Shown in pieces: positions 9,687 to 19,884 of a stretch of 64,000 bases of DNA; the stretch's first letter is position 1; the number at the start of each line of letters is the position of its first letter. Both the position numbers and the translations under genes were made by a program. Source of the DNA: Isoetes taiwanensis (lineage: Eukaryota; Streptophyta; Lycopodiopsida; Isoetales; Isoetaceae); the NCBI GenBank assembly GCA_021234155.1, contig JAJEKV010000079.1:2050789-2114788 (forward strand), read 5' to 3'. The notes under the pieces are model-generated. The model saw nothing but the letters and a program-made list of their open reading frames with translations, was not told the origin of the DNA and did no database searches.

Positions 9687-10729
9687 AGCTTCATCAAACA
9701 TTTTGTTTAAGGAAATTCTTCAGAGAAATGCTTTATGTTGCATTGATAGACAAGCATAGGGAACCTGCAACTGCTTTTGCTCATGTGGTTGGTAAACATG
9801 TACTATAATTTTATTGCAAACCTCTGATTGACCTTGGTACATTCTGTCATACTGCAAGAGTACTTTCGTATGGTCTTAATGGTTACAGATCTATGGCTAT
9901 CTTTTCTTTCAAGGGGTTGGCAGGATTATATATGAGACTAACATTTAGCTTGCTCTATAGAGCCATTGCATTTTGTCATGGTTTGCAGTTCAGTCCACAC
10001 AGTTCTCTCAAGTATTACATGACACATTTTTTGGATACTTTATGTTAAAACCCAGCTTGCAAGGATGGCAAACTTTATGAGTAGAAAATGTGCCAATCTT
10101 AGTTGCGTGTTTTGCTAGAAGAATGGCTTAAGCAGGTTGCTGTTTCTTAATGTACATGCCTATAGCAACATACTTTTATGTTTGAAGTGGAGCCATTTAT
10201 GTCATATTCCTGCAACAACATACTTTTCTGTTTCACACACATACTTGAATAATAAGGTACATATTTCATAATGCCGCAGCAATCAGTGTTTGTGACTTTA
10301 GTGGTTAAAGATCTTGACCATGCCATTTTAGTTTTGCTGCAAATGCCATACAGTGCTTTGATCAAGTTTAGAAAACCAATGTTGCATATGATTCTAAAAT
10401 GTGGTTTAAACTGTCTAAAATAGGAAGCATTTGAAAATGGACCTTAGGAATAAGCTGACTTCTATTTGTAGATGTTATTATGCCATATGAAATAGGATTT
10501 TAAATGGAGCTGACATAACTTCTCTTTTATGTTTTCATGTAGATGGTACAATTACGTATTGTAACATCAGTCACGGGACATTTTGCAGCGATAAATTCTC
10601 TGCTTCTACTTTGCCGAAGGTGGTACCTCCAGCATGTAAAGAATAATAGGGAGGGCATCATTGAAGCTGTATCTATGCTTTCAAATATCCATAAACTGGC
10701 TGTTGAAATCAATTATATTCATATGCAGG
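9687..10729 (+). other. Two exon-like segments of an unrecognised gene
   Basis: Segment 1 (about 9687-9790) reads EMLYVALIDKHREPATAFAH before a GTAAAC donor. Segment 2 (10543-10728) follows TTTTCATGTAG and reads QLRIVTSVTGHFAAINSLLL, then EGIIEAVSMLSNIHKLAVEI and NYIHMQ before GTTGCA. Codon use and flanking splice-like sites suggest real exons, but I cannot name the family. They follow the BASS-like fragment by 190 bp and are not part of that protein. The 9800-10530 interval between them shows nothing recognisable. Confidence 0.35.
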
Positions 10730-10837
10730 TTGCAATGCATGAATAAGACAAACTGATGGCATTATGCATAATTGTGAGGGATGCTTAACTCTGCTGCCAG
10801 CCTGCTAATAATGTTTAAAATACCCTTTATTTCTTAA

Positions 10838-10997
10838 CATCATGTATTATATATTATACATGTATAATTACCATGATGTATTGTCCTTACCATGTATTAT
10901 TCTTATTATGATGTGTTGTCCTTACCATGTATTGTTGGGGTATTGTTCTTACCATGATGTATTGTCCTTACCATGTATTGTCCCGGTATTGTCCTTA
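10838..10997. repeat. Tandem repeat with CCTTACCATGTATTG core
   Basis: Alternating units of ACCATGATGTATTGTCCTT and ACCATGTATTGT occur about six times, followed by two AAGGGCTCCT motifs (10998 and 11038). No coding potential. Confidence 0.75.
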
Positions 10998-11340
10998 TAA
11001 GGGCTCCTAAATACTTGTTCATAAGAACACATAAATAAGGGCTCCTTAGAAGTAACCTTGTAATGTCGCATGCATGGGATTGATGAACTAGGGAAACATT
11101 GTGAAATTTTTTTCTCTCTAAATACTATTTATTCTCTACATAAGGCGCACAAGCACAAACTCAAGTACAAGATCGGGTAGGGGTATGTAAAAATTAGGAT
11201 AGTTCGAAAGTACATCTACGGAAGGGGGCTTGGAAACTGGCTTTTCCTATTTACGTATGTAGAGGTTTTCCACCTCCAAAAAGTCGTGTACAGGGGTTTT
11301 TTGTCGACCCCTTGCACGCAGATGTGGTATCCCCATATGC

Positions 11341-11500
11341 CTAGATGAAACCCCCGGGAATCTAGGCATATGCGTTTAGGTTTTGGACGTCTAAGAGGTC
11401 TGCATATGGCTGGTGGTGACATGCTTCCAATAGCACCACAGGAAACACTGGCTCCTTGTAAGTATCACGACAAGACTGTGTAGCCCGGGGGTTTCACCTA
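11341..11500. repeat. CCCGGGGGTTTCACC-type motifs, inverted pair
   Basis: GAAACCCCCGGG at 11348-11359 and CCCGGGGGTTTCACC at 11484-11498 face each other, and the same motif occurs at 8078-8092. The flanking stretches on both sides are rich in GTATACG/TATACGG. This marks a repeated element of unknown class around 8.0-8.2 kb and 11.2-11.7 kb. Confidence 0.5.
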
Positions 11501-11734
11501 CTATAAAGGTGATATGCCACGTGCATTAATGGGGTCAGCAAAAAACCCTCCGTATACGCCTTGTCCAACCTTCTAAACGCCCCTTCCCGTATACATATTA
11601 CACTGGATTCCCCCCCAGAAAACCCCCTAGCCAAGCCCCTATCCGTATTTATACATACGGTTTAGGGTAAAAAAAACCCACCCCTTTCACTCACATGGTA
11701 TATACGCCTTAAACTATGTGACATCCCCGGGCTG

Positions 11735-11965
11735 TGTAGGGGTATTTTGGTAATTAAGTTTGGGGGCATTTTGATAATTAAATTTGGTGTAGATTGATCA
11801 AAATTAATATGTAATTGTATTTTGATATTTAAGTTTGGTGTGTAGGGGTAAATTGGTAATTTATTTGTACATTTATTTGAGTCAGGGGCATTTTGGTAAT
11901 TTTGAAACTCATAAGGGCATTTTGGTAATTACATAAACTGATAGGGGCATTTTGGTAGTTTTCCC
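11735..11965. repeat. Degenerate repeat GGGGCATTTTGGTAATT
   Basis: At least six copies of (A)GGGGCATTTTGGTAATT, spaced 30-50 bp, between a TGTGACATCCCCGGG motif (11717) and 11965. The opening resembles a plant LTR start, but no matching end or coding region is seen. Confidence 0.6.
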
Positions 11966-12539
11966 ATTAATATATGAGAGAGGATAAGATGACGATTCAT
12001 AGGCTTCAACAATTTAAATCCAAGGCCTATGATCCAACAGTTGGTCTGTTTCGTGGTTCAGGAAATTCCACGGAACCCTTGTAAGCTATCGTGTAAATCT
12101 GAAAATTCACACTACGGTTCTGAGATAGCAAGAAAATTTCCTGCTAAAAATAGTGATTTCTCTGGTTACTTCCAACAGGAATTGAGTGGGAGCATGGAGG
12201 TGGTAGGCTGGGCTAGATCCAGCAGGAAATTTGACTTTTATGCTTTACAAATTTCCCGAACCAAGGTCTTCACTTTTCCTCTATCCTCCTTTTCCCCAAG
12301 CCTGCCCTACTGGCCTGCTGCTAGTTTTTTATTCAAGTACTTGTATATGGATATCACCTGCTGCTAGTTTTTTATTCAAGTACCAGTATATGGATATCAA
12401 TACATACAGGTACATTAATTTGGTTGTCCCTAGAAATTACTAATATATGAGTTAAGAGACAGTATAATTTATGTTTTAAATGTTGTATAAGATTGGACAA
12501 CACGACGGAAATATAGGCACCGGATTTGGGCCTCGATTC

Positions 12540-12862
12540 CAGTAAATTACGACCCGAATACCCTAGCGTGGTATTCGGCCTGCATCTTCGGTTTCGTTTG
12601 CCGGCAGAAATAACCGGCATCAGGGGGTATTCGACCTGCCTATTCAGCCCTTCACAAACTGTGAGCCGAATACGTCCCTCGAAATTCCTAAGTCGAATAC
12701 TGTCTGGAGAAACTACAAGTCGAATATTGCTGCAGGCGAAACTCCAAGCCGAATACCTGCATGCAAGTCTGTTTTCTCAAAACGATTCCGGCAAGAATAA
12801 AGGAGTATTCGGCTTACCAAATCCACCTCTGCATTCTGCAGGTCGAATACGCCAGTTGAGTG
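12540..12862. repeat. Left subterminal GTATTCG/CGAATAC repeats of the MULE
   Basis: About ten occurrences of CGAATAC or GTATTCG, each followed by short GC-rich spacers such as CCTGC or GCC. They mirror those at the right end and could be transposase-binding sites. Confidence 0.7.
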
Positions 12863-13194
12863 AACTGTAACCCAATCGCACGGCTTAGTTTCCCGCCGGC
12901 AATAGCGGGCAAGCTCAGAGGTATTTTTTTTTCTCAATCTTCCATTCTGCTTCTGATTTGCTTCCATTCTTCTCGAGCAATAGTCTTTAGGAATCTCTGT
13001 TTGCAGGAATGTAGGATCAGCTTCTTTTTGAAGTCTTTATTTATCTCGGCAAGCTCAACAGAGGTATGGTTTTTTTTGCACAATCTTCCCTCATTTGCTT
13101 CGATTCTTCTTCGATTCTTCTAGTTGCCCCACGTAGGAGCTTACTTTTATGATTTTGGCGCCAGACCTCTTAAAAAACATTCAGAATGAGGTGA

Positions 13195-13360
13195 GACCTG
13201 TGCCCTGCCGGATTCAGCCACAGCAGCCAGCCAGAAGCCGATCTCTCAAAGCTTTACCAAGGCCCTCTGTCTGAGGTGCCGAGTGGGTGTTCTGGTAGTA
13301 ATGCTGGATCGAATTCTGGAGCTACTGCGAGAAAGGTTTCAGATACGCTTGTGCTAGGTA
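13195..13360 (+). other. Exon-like open segment inside the MULE
   Basis: An open frame reading SHSSQPEADLSKLYQGPLSE, then VPSGCSGSNAGSNSGATARK and VSDTLVL, ends at a GTAAAT donor near 13360. The Ser/Gly-rich composition resembles a disordered segment of a plant protein. Family not recognised; a TGA lies upstream in frame, so a preceding exon or a new start is needed. Confidence 0.3.
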
Positions 13361-14015
13361 AATTCATTCTACCATATTTTCTGAAGTAGGATGCAAGACA
13401 TCTGATTTATGTGCAAATATATCCAATAATACAGTTAAGCTTCATAAAGGACGACTTTAGTTCATCCAGGATTCTTGCATTCTGCAATTGTGTAGGAGCA
13501 GTGCATGTACAGATTCGAGCAGAGCAATTCGTGAATTGTAGCCTGAGAATACTGTAGCTAATCTACATCATACCCAGTAATAGAACAAATTCCTTATATG
13601 AGTTGTTCTTTAATGAGTTGGAAATCTAGTGATGATAGTTGTGAGATGCCATCACGTTTATGGGGCTTTGCTTAAGATTGCATGGCTTCATTACAGTTTG
13701 AATATCATTGTCTGCAATAAACAACAATGTGAACTGCATATGCAAGCAGTTTGGAAGGGGCTTTTGGGAGGGCTGAATTTTTCCTCCTAAAACTATAGCA
13801 ACATTGTTCACCTAAAAGAGAACTGCTAGGATTAATGGAGTTCTTACAGAAAAACAGAAATGCATAAACAACTCTAGTAATTAAATGCATAATGAACTAG
13901 AGGTAATTCCTGCTTCTTCAAATGAATCATTGTTGCTGATTTTGGTGCATGCTATTAAAAGACATATGAATATTGGATCCTGTCTGAAATTTTGTTCATC
14001 TTTTGGCATTCAGAC

Positions 14016-14372
14016 ATGGCAGATCAGGACGCACAAGGGGATGGGGATGCTGAGGTGGAGGAGCACGAGCTGGTGTTGGGTATGGTCTTGAGCACGTGAG
14101 TGATAACTTAGATTTTATTTTTTATTTTCATTCTCGTGTTTCTTTTTTCTTAGTACTGCTGGAATAGTATCATATATAGGATTCTAGGTACGCTTTTGTA
14201 GAGGTGCCATAGGGCCATCTGCCCGTGTTGAGCGTGGCAGCTATGCGCAACAACAACAACATGCTCGTGCGGGATTATATCCACAACGCATCTCTCCATC
14301 AGTTCCAAGGGAGCATCCACCCGCTTACTCAGGTAGACGGGCTGGGACATCTACGCGTGTCCGATTGAACTT
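14016..14372 (+). other. Two exon-like segments inside the MULE
   Basis: Segment 1 (14016-14095) starts MADQDAQGDGDAEVEEHELV and ends at a GTGAGT donor. Segment 2, after TTCTAG at 14182-14187, reads VRFCRGAIGPSARVERGSYA, then QQQQHARAGLYPQRISPSVP and ends RVRLNF-stop. The phases do not join cleanly at the visible splice sites, so it is decayed or my junction is wrong. It may be an MULE-captured gene piece or a remnant of the element's own gene. Product unknown. Confidence 0.3.
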
Positions 14373-14719
14373 TTAGCAGCACTACGGATAATCAATGTGT
14401 ATTATGGTAATGTGTACTAGGCAGACTTTATATTGGGTGGTGATCTCAACTAGTCTTTTTACTTATATGTAAGAAATATTCGAAAGAATTAGTTACATTG
14501 GAAAACATGAAGCATTATACGTTGGGAGTTATTTGCACTCTTGATGCTTTAACGAAAGAAGAAAAAAAAATCTATGCCTCATAATGTAAAAACAATATAT
14601 CGCTTACATATGAATCGAATATGAATCCTACATACTAACACTGAACCTTGAGACTTATTAGACTTGTTATGCAATAAATCTATGCTTAAAAAAAAAAAAA
14701 GACTTCGAGTGCAATAAGC

Positions 14720-15131
14720 AAGGGGGTATTCGACTTGTGGTATGAGCAAGGGGTATTCGACTTGCAAAATAGTGGCCTTACTTTAGACGAGCCTAATACC
14801 CCAAGGCTTGGAAAAAAAAAAAAAAAAAAATATAGGGGGTATTCGACTTGTGCAATAAGCAAGGGGGGTATTCGACTTGTGGTATGTGAAGGGGGTATTC
14901 GACTTGCAAAATAGTGGCCTTAGTTTAGACGAGTCTAATACCCCCTGGGTATTCCACAAGTCTAATACCCCCTTTTTTGGGACTTTTTCGGATAGGGGTC
15001 CGGCCAAGGAGGAATGGGTGATATTTGCCTGCCTAATATCAACCCAAAATTGGGGGTATTCGACTTGTGGAATAAGTGTGCATGTTGAAACCACAGTCTA
15101 ATACCCCCTATTCTACGAGTCAAATACCCCC
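14720..15131. repeat. Right subterminal GTATTCG/TAATACCCC repeats of the MULE
   Basis: Six GGGGTATTCGACTTG copies (14724 to 15068) and about five inverted TCTAATACCCC-type copies (14788 to 15130), with TGGTATGTGAAG/TGTGCAATAAGC spacers. A 17-bp A-run sits at about 14812-14830. Confidence 0.8.
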
Positions 15132-15278
15132 CTGGAATCGAGGTCCAAATGGGGTGCCAATAAATGCACCGTGGACAACAATGAATATGAAATCATGATT
15201 CTGCAACGAAATTTCGTTCCCAACATTTGTTCATACTATTGCATTGGTAAACCTTAACTCGTTCTGATCTGCTGAAGC

Positions 15279-17325
15279 ATGGTAGCGGCAATGCTGGTGA
15301 TAGTGGCGCTCTTACTTCCCTTTGGATACTATTGGGTTCTGTGGACATGGCCGGCTCTTTGGGTCAAATGGTGTGGCTGTGGAGTGGATCCCTCACACAA
15401 AATGGCCCAGGTTTCAATCTTCCTTAAAATCTTGCAGCTATTAGCCCTCTTTTCTACGGCTACTCCAGTCTGGCCTCCCTGGTATTGCATTCTTCTCATT
15501 TTTCTCGGGCAATGGCTCAACTTCAGGTGAGTCTGGCTTTAACTATTTAGTTATGTTGTTTCTGTGTGAAAGTTGTTTCCACCTTTGTAGCCTTAATGTT
15601 GATGCGGCTATATGAAGTAGGATGGATAAGACATTATTGCTAAATCGATGAAACTGGCCGCATGACCATTATTAACATGGCTATATGAGATTATTGAGTC
15701 TCAGGCAATGTGCTTATGTATGAACAAACAGTCAAAATGGAAAAAAGAAGGCCCTGTATGGACTGATCTCATTTCTTAAACATGCCCGGTGTGAATCCTG
15801 GCAAGATATTGTGGTTTTTTCTCTGGTTCTCACTGCCAATATTTGGAATTTATAGATAGGTTGCCTTTCAATTCTAATATATGTAGCCTTGTGGCACACA
15901 GCCTTATGCTTCAGTTCAGATTGAACCTTGCCATGCCTGAGAAACGCACATTTCAGTGTGTATAATGACTAGAGAGCCCATGCCTCGTCCATTTAATCAG
16001 TGCGTTATCCAAGTAGAGGGAAGTATCCTTGCAGCTTGCTTGCTTGACAATGAGAGTTGAGTATAGTACTATAGTATCATCATAGCTTCAGATCCTCACT
16101 AATTACTTTCTCACCATAGCCTGCCTTTCACATTTGTAGATTTTTGTGAGCATGCCTACAACCACACTGAACATACAGAGAAACAACTGCTAGGATGCTT
16201 GCAGAATGGGTATATGAAACTTAAACCATGGTCCCGTTTTTGAATCCTATACCACACATGAAACTAGGATCTTCCTGGTTCCATGTGGCCTAATCATGGA
16301 TAGGCAGCAAATTCATGACTTTTCTGAACGATCTTTAAACCAAGATATACGAGGACAATCATTTCCTATCCTGATGAGCATCTCTTAGCAGGATACTGGA
16401 TGGGCACCACCAGTTTGGGATGAACTGTGATGGCCCATGCCTGACCTTTCAGTCTTTGTTGCAACTTATCTTGGATAAATATCAAATTAGCAGCAATTCT
16501 TGAACTTTTAATTCAATTGTTGACCATTTGGAAGCCATCTTCTGAAGGTTTGAACAATCATCTGTGTCTGTTGGTTTGTAACTGTGGAATATGCTGTAGT
16601 ACCATGTTGATAGGATGAAATTTACGAATCATTAGTGCATATTGTATTCTAGTTCTACAAATACAGTATAGATATTTGAGCATATATGCTGCAGCATGTC
16701 AATTTTCAACAGGTAGTAGCCTTAAACCCACCATTTGGCATTAAACAAACTGGCCAGGAACCTAGCACTTATATAGCAAAAGGTGTAACTGAACATGCTG
16801 CAGCATGTCAACTTTGAATCTAAAGCCAGCCCATTGAAACTACACACTTTAGTAACGGGCAAGGTTTCTAACCGTAAGAACCAGAGGAATGATGCAGAAT
16901 TAGTAGACGCTGTTGACACCACAGAACTTATGCTGGTTCCTTAAACATTTTGAGAAATGTTTGCCATTGCTTCTTATCAGCAACTTTATTACTCAAGCCT
17001 GTTTACAAATTATGAGTTTTTTAGATATAGTATTTCAAAGAACATTGACATATTAAGACATAATGTGTTTGGCTGCAGGGTTTATCAGCTCTTGGGCGAG
17101 GATGGAGTCTATTATGGGGTTCGTTTTGGGAAAAATATCCCTTGGGTCGAGAAATTCCCTTTTGGATACTTGAGTGACCCACAATATGTGGGCTCAATAT
17201 TGAGTCTCTTGGGTTGCTTATGCTGGGTACCATGGAAGTTTATTGCTTGGTGGTGTGCTGGTTACTTAGTTATGATTCTTGTGGAAAGGAAGGAAGATCC
17301 TTCTACCCGATGTAGAAGTTTATAG
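15279..17325 (+). CDS. PLMT: Phosphatidyl-N-methylethanolamine N-methyltransferase (PLMT/PEMT type)
   Basis: Methylates phosphatidyl-N-methylethanolamine and then the dimethyl form with S-adenosylmethionine, giving phosphatidylcholine, in the ER membrane. Exon 1 is 15279-15526 and exon 2 is 17079-17325; GTGAGT and CTGCAG bound a 1552-bp intron that splits an Arg codon (AG|G). The product is 164 aa, the length I recall for the Arabidopsis enzyme. Exon 1 holds two hydrophobic segments and DPSHKMAQVSIFLKILQLLA. Exon 2 starts VYQLLGEDGVYYGVRFGKNI, then PWVEKFPFGYLSDPQYVGSI (the SAM-binding part), another membrane segment and an acidic ERKEDP tail. No stop or frameshift is seen. A MULE ends 98 bp upstream, so its promoter or 5' leader has been altered or lies across the element. 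Confidence 0.93.
15527..17078 (+). other. PLMT intron, 1552 bp
   Basis: Begins GTGAGT and ends TTTGGCTGCAG. It contains a repeated CTGCAGCATGTCAA motif (16689-16702 and 16797-16810), each followed by related AACAGG/ACTTTG sequence, but no gene or recognised transposon. Confidence 0.85.
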
Positions 17326-17405
17326 TGCTTGTAAGATTTGATGATATTCATGGAGTAATGAAAAGCAGATTTGACGATGGCAATTGCCCGTTGCACATTT
17401 TGATG

Positions 17406-17411
17406 AATAAA
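17406..17411 (+). terminator. Polyadenylation signal of PLMT
   Basis: AATAAA lies 80 nt after the stop codon, in TGATGAATAAAATC, the expected position for a plant near-upstream element. Confidence 0.6.
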
Positions 17412-17610
17412 ATCAAGATTCAATGACAACCATCTCTTTAGATATAGACGAGTACTTTTTTACATTCGTCAAACGTTTGCTTGTCTCTCGTTTGTTTGTA
17501 ATGAGCGAAGCAAATTGCAATGGTTGATGCTATCTGGGTTACCGCTTCCACATGTAAAGAAGAGTATTCACTCGTTGTTCAAGAACTGTAACAAATTCAG
17601 GCAAAGAAGA

Positions 17611-18069
17611 ATAGAGGAGGGTGCCCATAAAGCGCCCACTTAAGGGTAAAAATTATATTATGATGGGTTTAATTCATTTTAATCACCTATTTTGATATAA
17701 CACAATAAAATTTCAAAGTTTAGCTTTCAATTGGTACTAAACATGAGTTGTTTCGACAAATCGAAAGCTCGCTATGAAGATTTTAAGTTCTATCCTTATT
17801 TTGATCCCAATAGACCACTAAATGCCCTTCAATGGACCACTAAAAGACCTTTAATGGACCACCAAATACTCACACTTGACCTTCATTGGCCCACATGTGC
17901 CCATTAATAGACCATGCATTTAGCTCAATTTTTAGTACTTTTTAAGGTGGGCTATTGTAGGGCTATTAAAGGGTTAAGGTGGGCTATTAAAGGGTAAAAA
18001 GTGGGCCATTAAAGGGCAAAAAGTGGGCTATTGAAGGGGAGTGGTTGGAAGAGGGGCACCCTCCCCTAT
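17611..18069. mobile_element. MITE-like foldback, 459 bp
   Basis: The terminal inverted repeat ATAGAGGAGGGTGCCC (17611-17626) matches the complement of 18054-18069 at 15 of 16 positions. Internal subrepeats mirror each other: CCACTAAATGCCC-type on the left, GGGCCATTAAAGGGC-type on the right. No target duplication is evident and there is no coding frame. It lies about 285 bp after the PLMT stop codon. Confidence 0.6.
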
Positions 18070-18240
18070 CCACTTGTGGTTCAGGAACCTTAACCGGCAG
18101 GCCTTTTGATCCGGTTGATCATGGCCGTCTGTTTCAACCTGGTGATAGGGCAGAATGGGCTGAATCCTCCGGATTGAGGTGAGAAACAAGCTGAGATGCC
18201 TTGGATTCATCTTAAAAACAAGTAGCTTTGCTTCGGATCG

Positions 18241-18320
18241 TGATAAACCAGGCTAGGGGATGATAAACCAGGCTCGGACGCTGATAAACCAGGCTAGGGA
18301 TGATAAACGAGGCTAGGTGC
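18241..18320. repeat. Tandem repeat, 20-bp unit, four copies
   Basis: TGATAAACCAGGCTAGGGGA at 18241, 18261, 18282 and 18301, with one or two differences per copy. Confidence 0.9.
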
Positions 18321-18365
18321 AGGTATGGTGCAGGCTTGGTGTTCTTGATCGGCCACCTGCCGGTT

Positions 18366-18442
18366 AAAGGGTTAACCACCCCACACGGCATTACCATAAA
18401 TGGGCTCACGCCCATTTCTCGGGTATGGGTGGTTAACCCCTT
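18366..18442. repeat. Nested inverted repeat (hairpin)
   Basis: Outer arms AAGGGTTAACCACCCC (18367-18382) and its near complement GGGTGGTTAACCCCTT (18427-18442) enclose an inner AAATGGGC/GCCCATTT hairpin at 18398-18417. Confidence 0.75.
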
Positions 18443-19128
18443 CTTTAACCTCCTCAATTCTCGGGTTTACACCTGGTCCGATTTAATCTGGACCGTTGGC
18501 TTCACAAAACCGTTACCAGACTAATAACGAGTCCGCGTGTCTCAAAATTTAGGCAGATTTCCAGTAACACCCTTGGATAATCGATTCAAAATGGCATAAC
18601 ACCCTAGGGCTTTCTTTTAAATTCTGTTCCGGCAAAGCTCCGGAGAAGGTCGATGGCTCAGAAAGGCGTAAAAGCTCCTTGCGGGGAAGATACTTTCCTG
18701 TGAAGCCGCTTTAACAAAGCTCCACCATAGCTTGCAATATTTGCAAGCTCGGGCGCTTCGAGCTTTATAGCTCGAAAATCTCGGAGCTTAAAACACGTGA
18801 ATCTCTCGAACCTCTACGAAGCTCTATGAATCCGAATAGCCCTAATCCTACGGATCTCTACTTGAGAAAAAGCCTTGTGGCGATTCATGCATCACTTTTT
18901 TACAGTCATACTCACCGAATGGGGCCCGCCGAAGCATATTGCGGAATGCCTGATCAAGGAAAAAAAACATAAGAGAAATGGATTTGCGTTACCAGATTAA
19001 CATCTACAACGAAAGAGGAACTAGAACAGGCGTAGGGTGAGCTTTGCGAGCAGCGAGGCGGGCAAAACCCTCGAACCGAGGCGTTAAGAGACGATAGCAT
19101 ATACAGCCCTCGGCGTTTACCTCAAAAA

Positions 19129-19201
19129 AATTTTCGGGCCATGGCCAAAATGGTTCGGTGTGCTTTAACACCCTCGCCATTTTGGCCATGGCCCTCAAAT
19201 T
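19129..19201. repeat. Inverted repeat around CCATGGCCAAAATGG
   Basis: Left arm 19129-19153 and right arm 19177-19201 pair over about 25 bp with few mismatches (GGGCCATGGCCAAAATGG against its complement), with a 23-nt loop. Probably the core of a foldback element; the flanking AACGCCCT and GGGCGTT words are also complementary. Confidence 0.75.
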
Positions 19202-19884
19202 TTTTTTCGGTAACGCCCTCAGGCCAGGGCGTTATCTACACCGTAATAAATTTAGGCAAATGCCTGTCTGCAAGCCACTAACCCTATTCAAAGCTGCTTT
19301 CACGATGCCAATATGTAACTTCCACAATGTTTCATGTCAGCTAGTGCCCTAAAAATTTCTTCAATGGCAAAGGAGAAATGCTTAGGTTCTTATAAAGAAT
19401 CTTCCTTCACGCTCTGCATGAGTGGGAATAGAAACCGAATAGGTAATTCTTTATGGTGGTTTTTTGTGTTTCTGGGAGTCCCTTACCAGAATACCTCTCA
19501 ATGCGCAAATAATAATAGGCTGGCTTTTACTGCAGTGTGCTTCCTCTATATAATTAGCTAACCTGAGTGGGAATGGTACCCTGAAAACTAGAATCGGACC
19601 AGGAATGACACCTTGAAAGCAGAAACCAGAATTAGAATGGAAACAATGGCATCTTGAAAACTGGAACAGAAACCAAAAAACATGAGCATCCAACTTTAGA
19701 AGAAAGAAAACCCAAAGCCACTTAAGTGGCATTCAACACCCTAGGCTTATCTTGTGTTGCCATGTGTTGAACATTTCTTTTGACATTTCAATATTTCATT
19801 CTGTTTTTGCACCTGGACGTTGGTCTAGTAGTAACACACTAGTCCTAGAACAAATATGTTTCGAGTTTGAGACTGCCCAGAGTC

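Larger units (their letters stand above)
12503..15171. mobile_element. Mutator-like element (MULE) with 9-bp target duplication
   Basis: A 2669-bp DNA transposon. The direct repeat TGGACAACA flanks it exactly (12494-12502 and 15172-15180) and cannot be extended on either side, giving the 9-bp duplication typical of Mutator elements. The terminal inverted repeats are 40 bp, with 31 of 40 positions matching, and share ATTTGG and CCTCGATTCCAG. Inside each end are about ten copies of a GTATTCG/CGAATAC motif in both orientations (12540-12860 and 14720-15130). No MuDR-type transposase is visible. Exon-like segments inside (about 13195-13360 and 14016-14372) make a Pack-MULE possible. It ends 98 bp before the PLMT start codon. 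Confidence 0.82.

Noticed and set aside
11717-11731. TGTGACATCCCCGGG as the start of an LTR.
   Set aside because: No polypurine tract before it and no coding or second LTR nearby; only a weak resemblance.
17593-18085. TTCAGG flanking both sides of the MITE as a target duplication.
   Set aside because: It sits 9-10 bp outside the matching inverted repeats and the intervening bases do not pair well.
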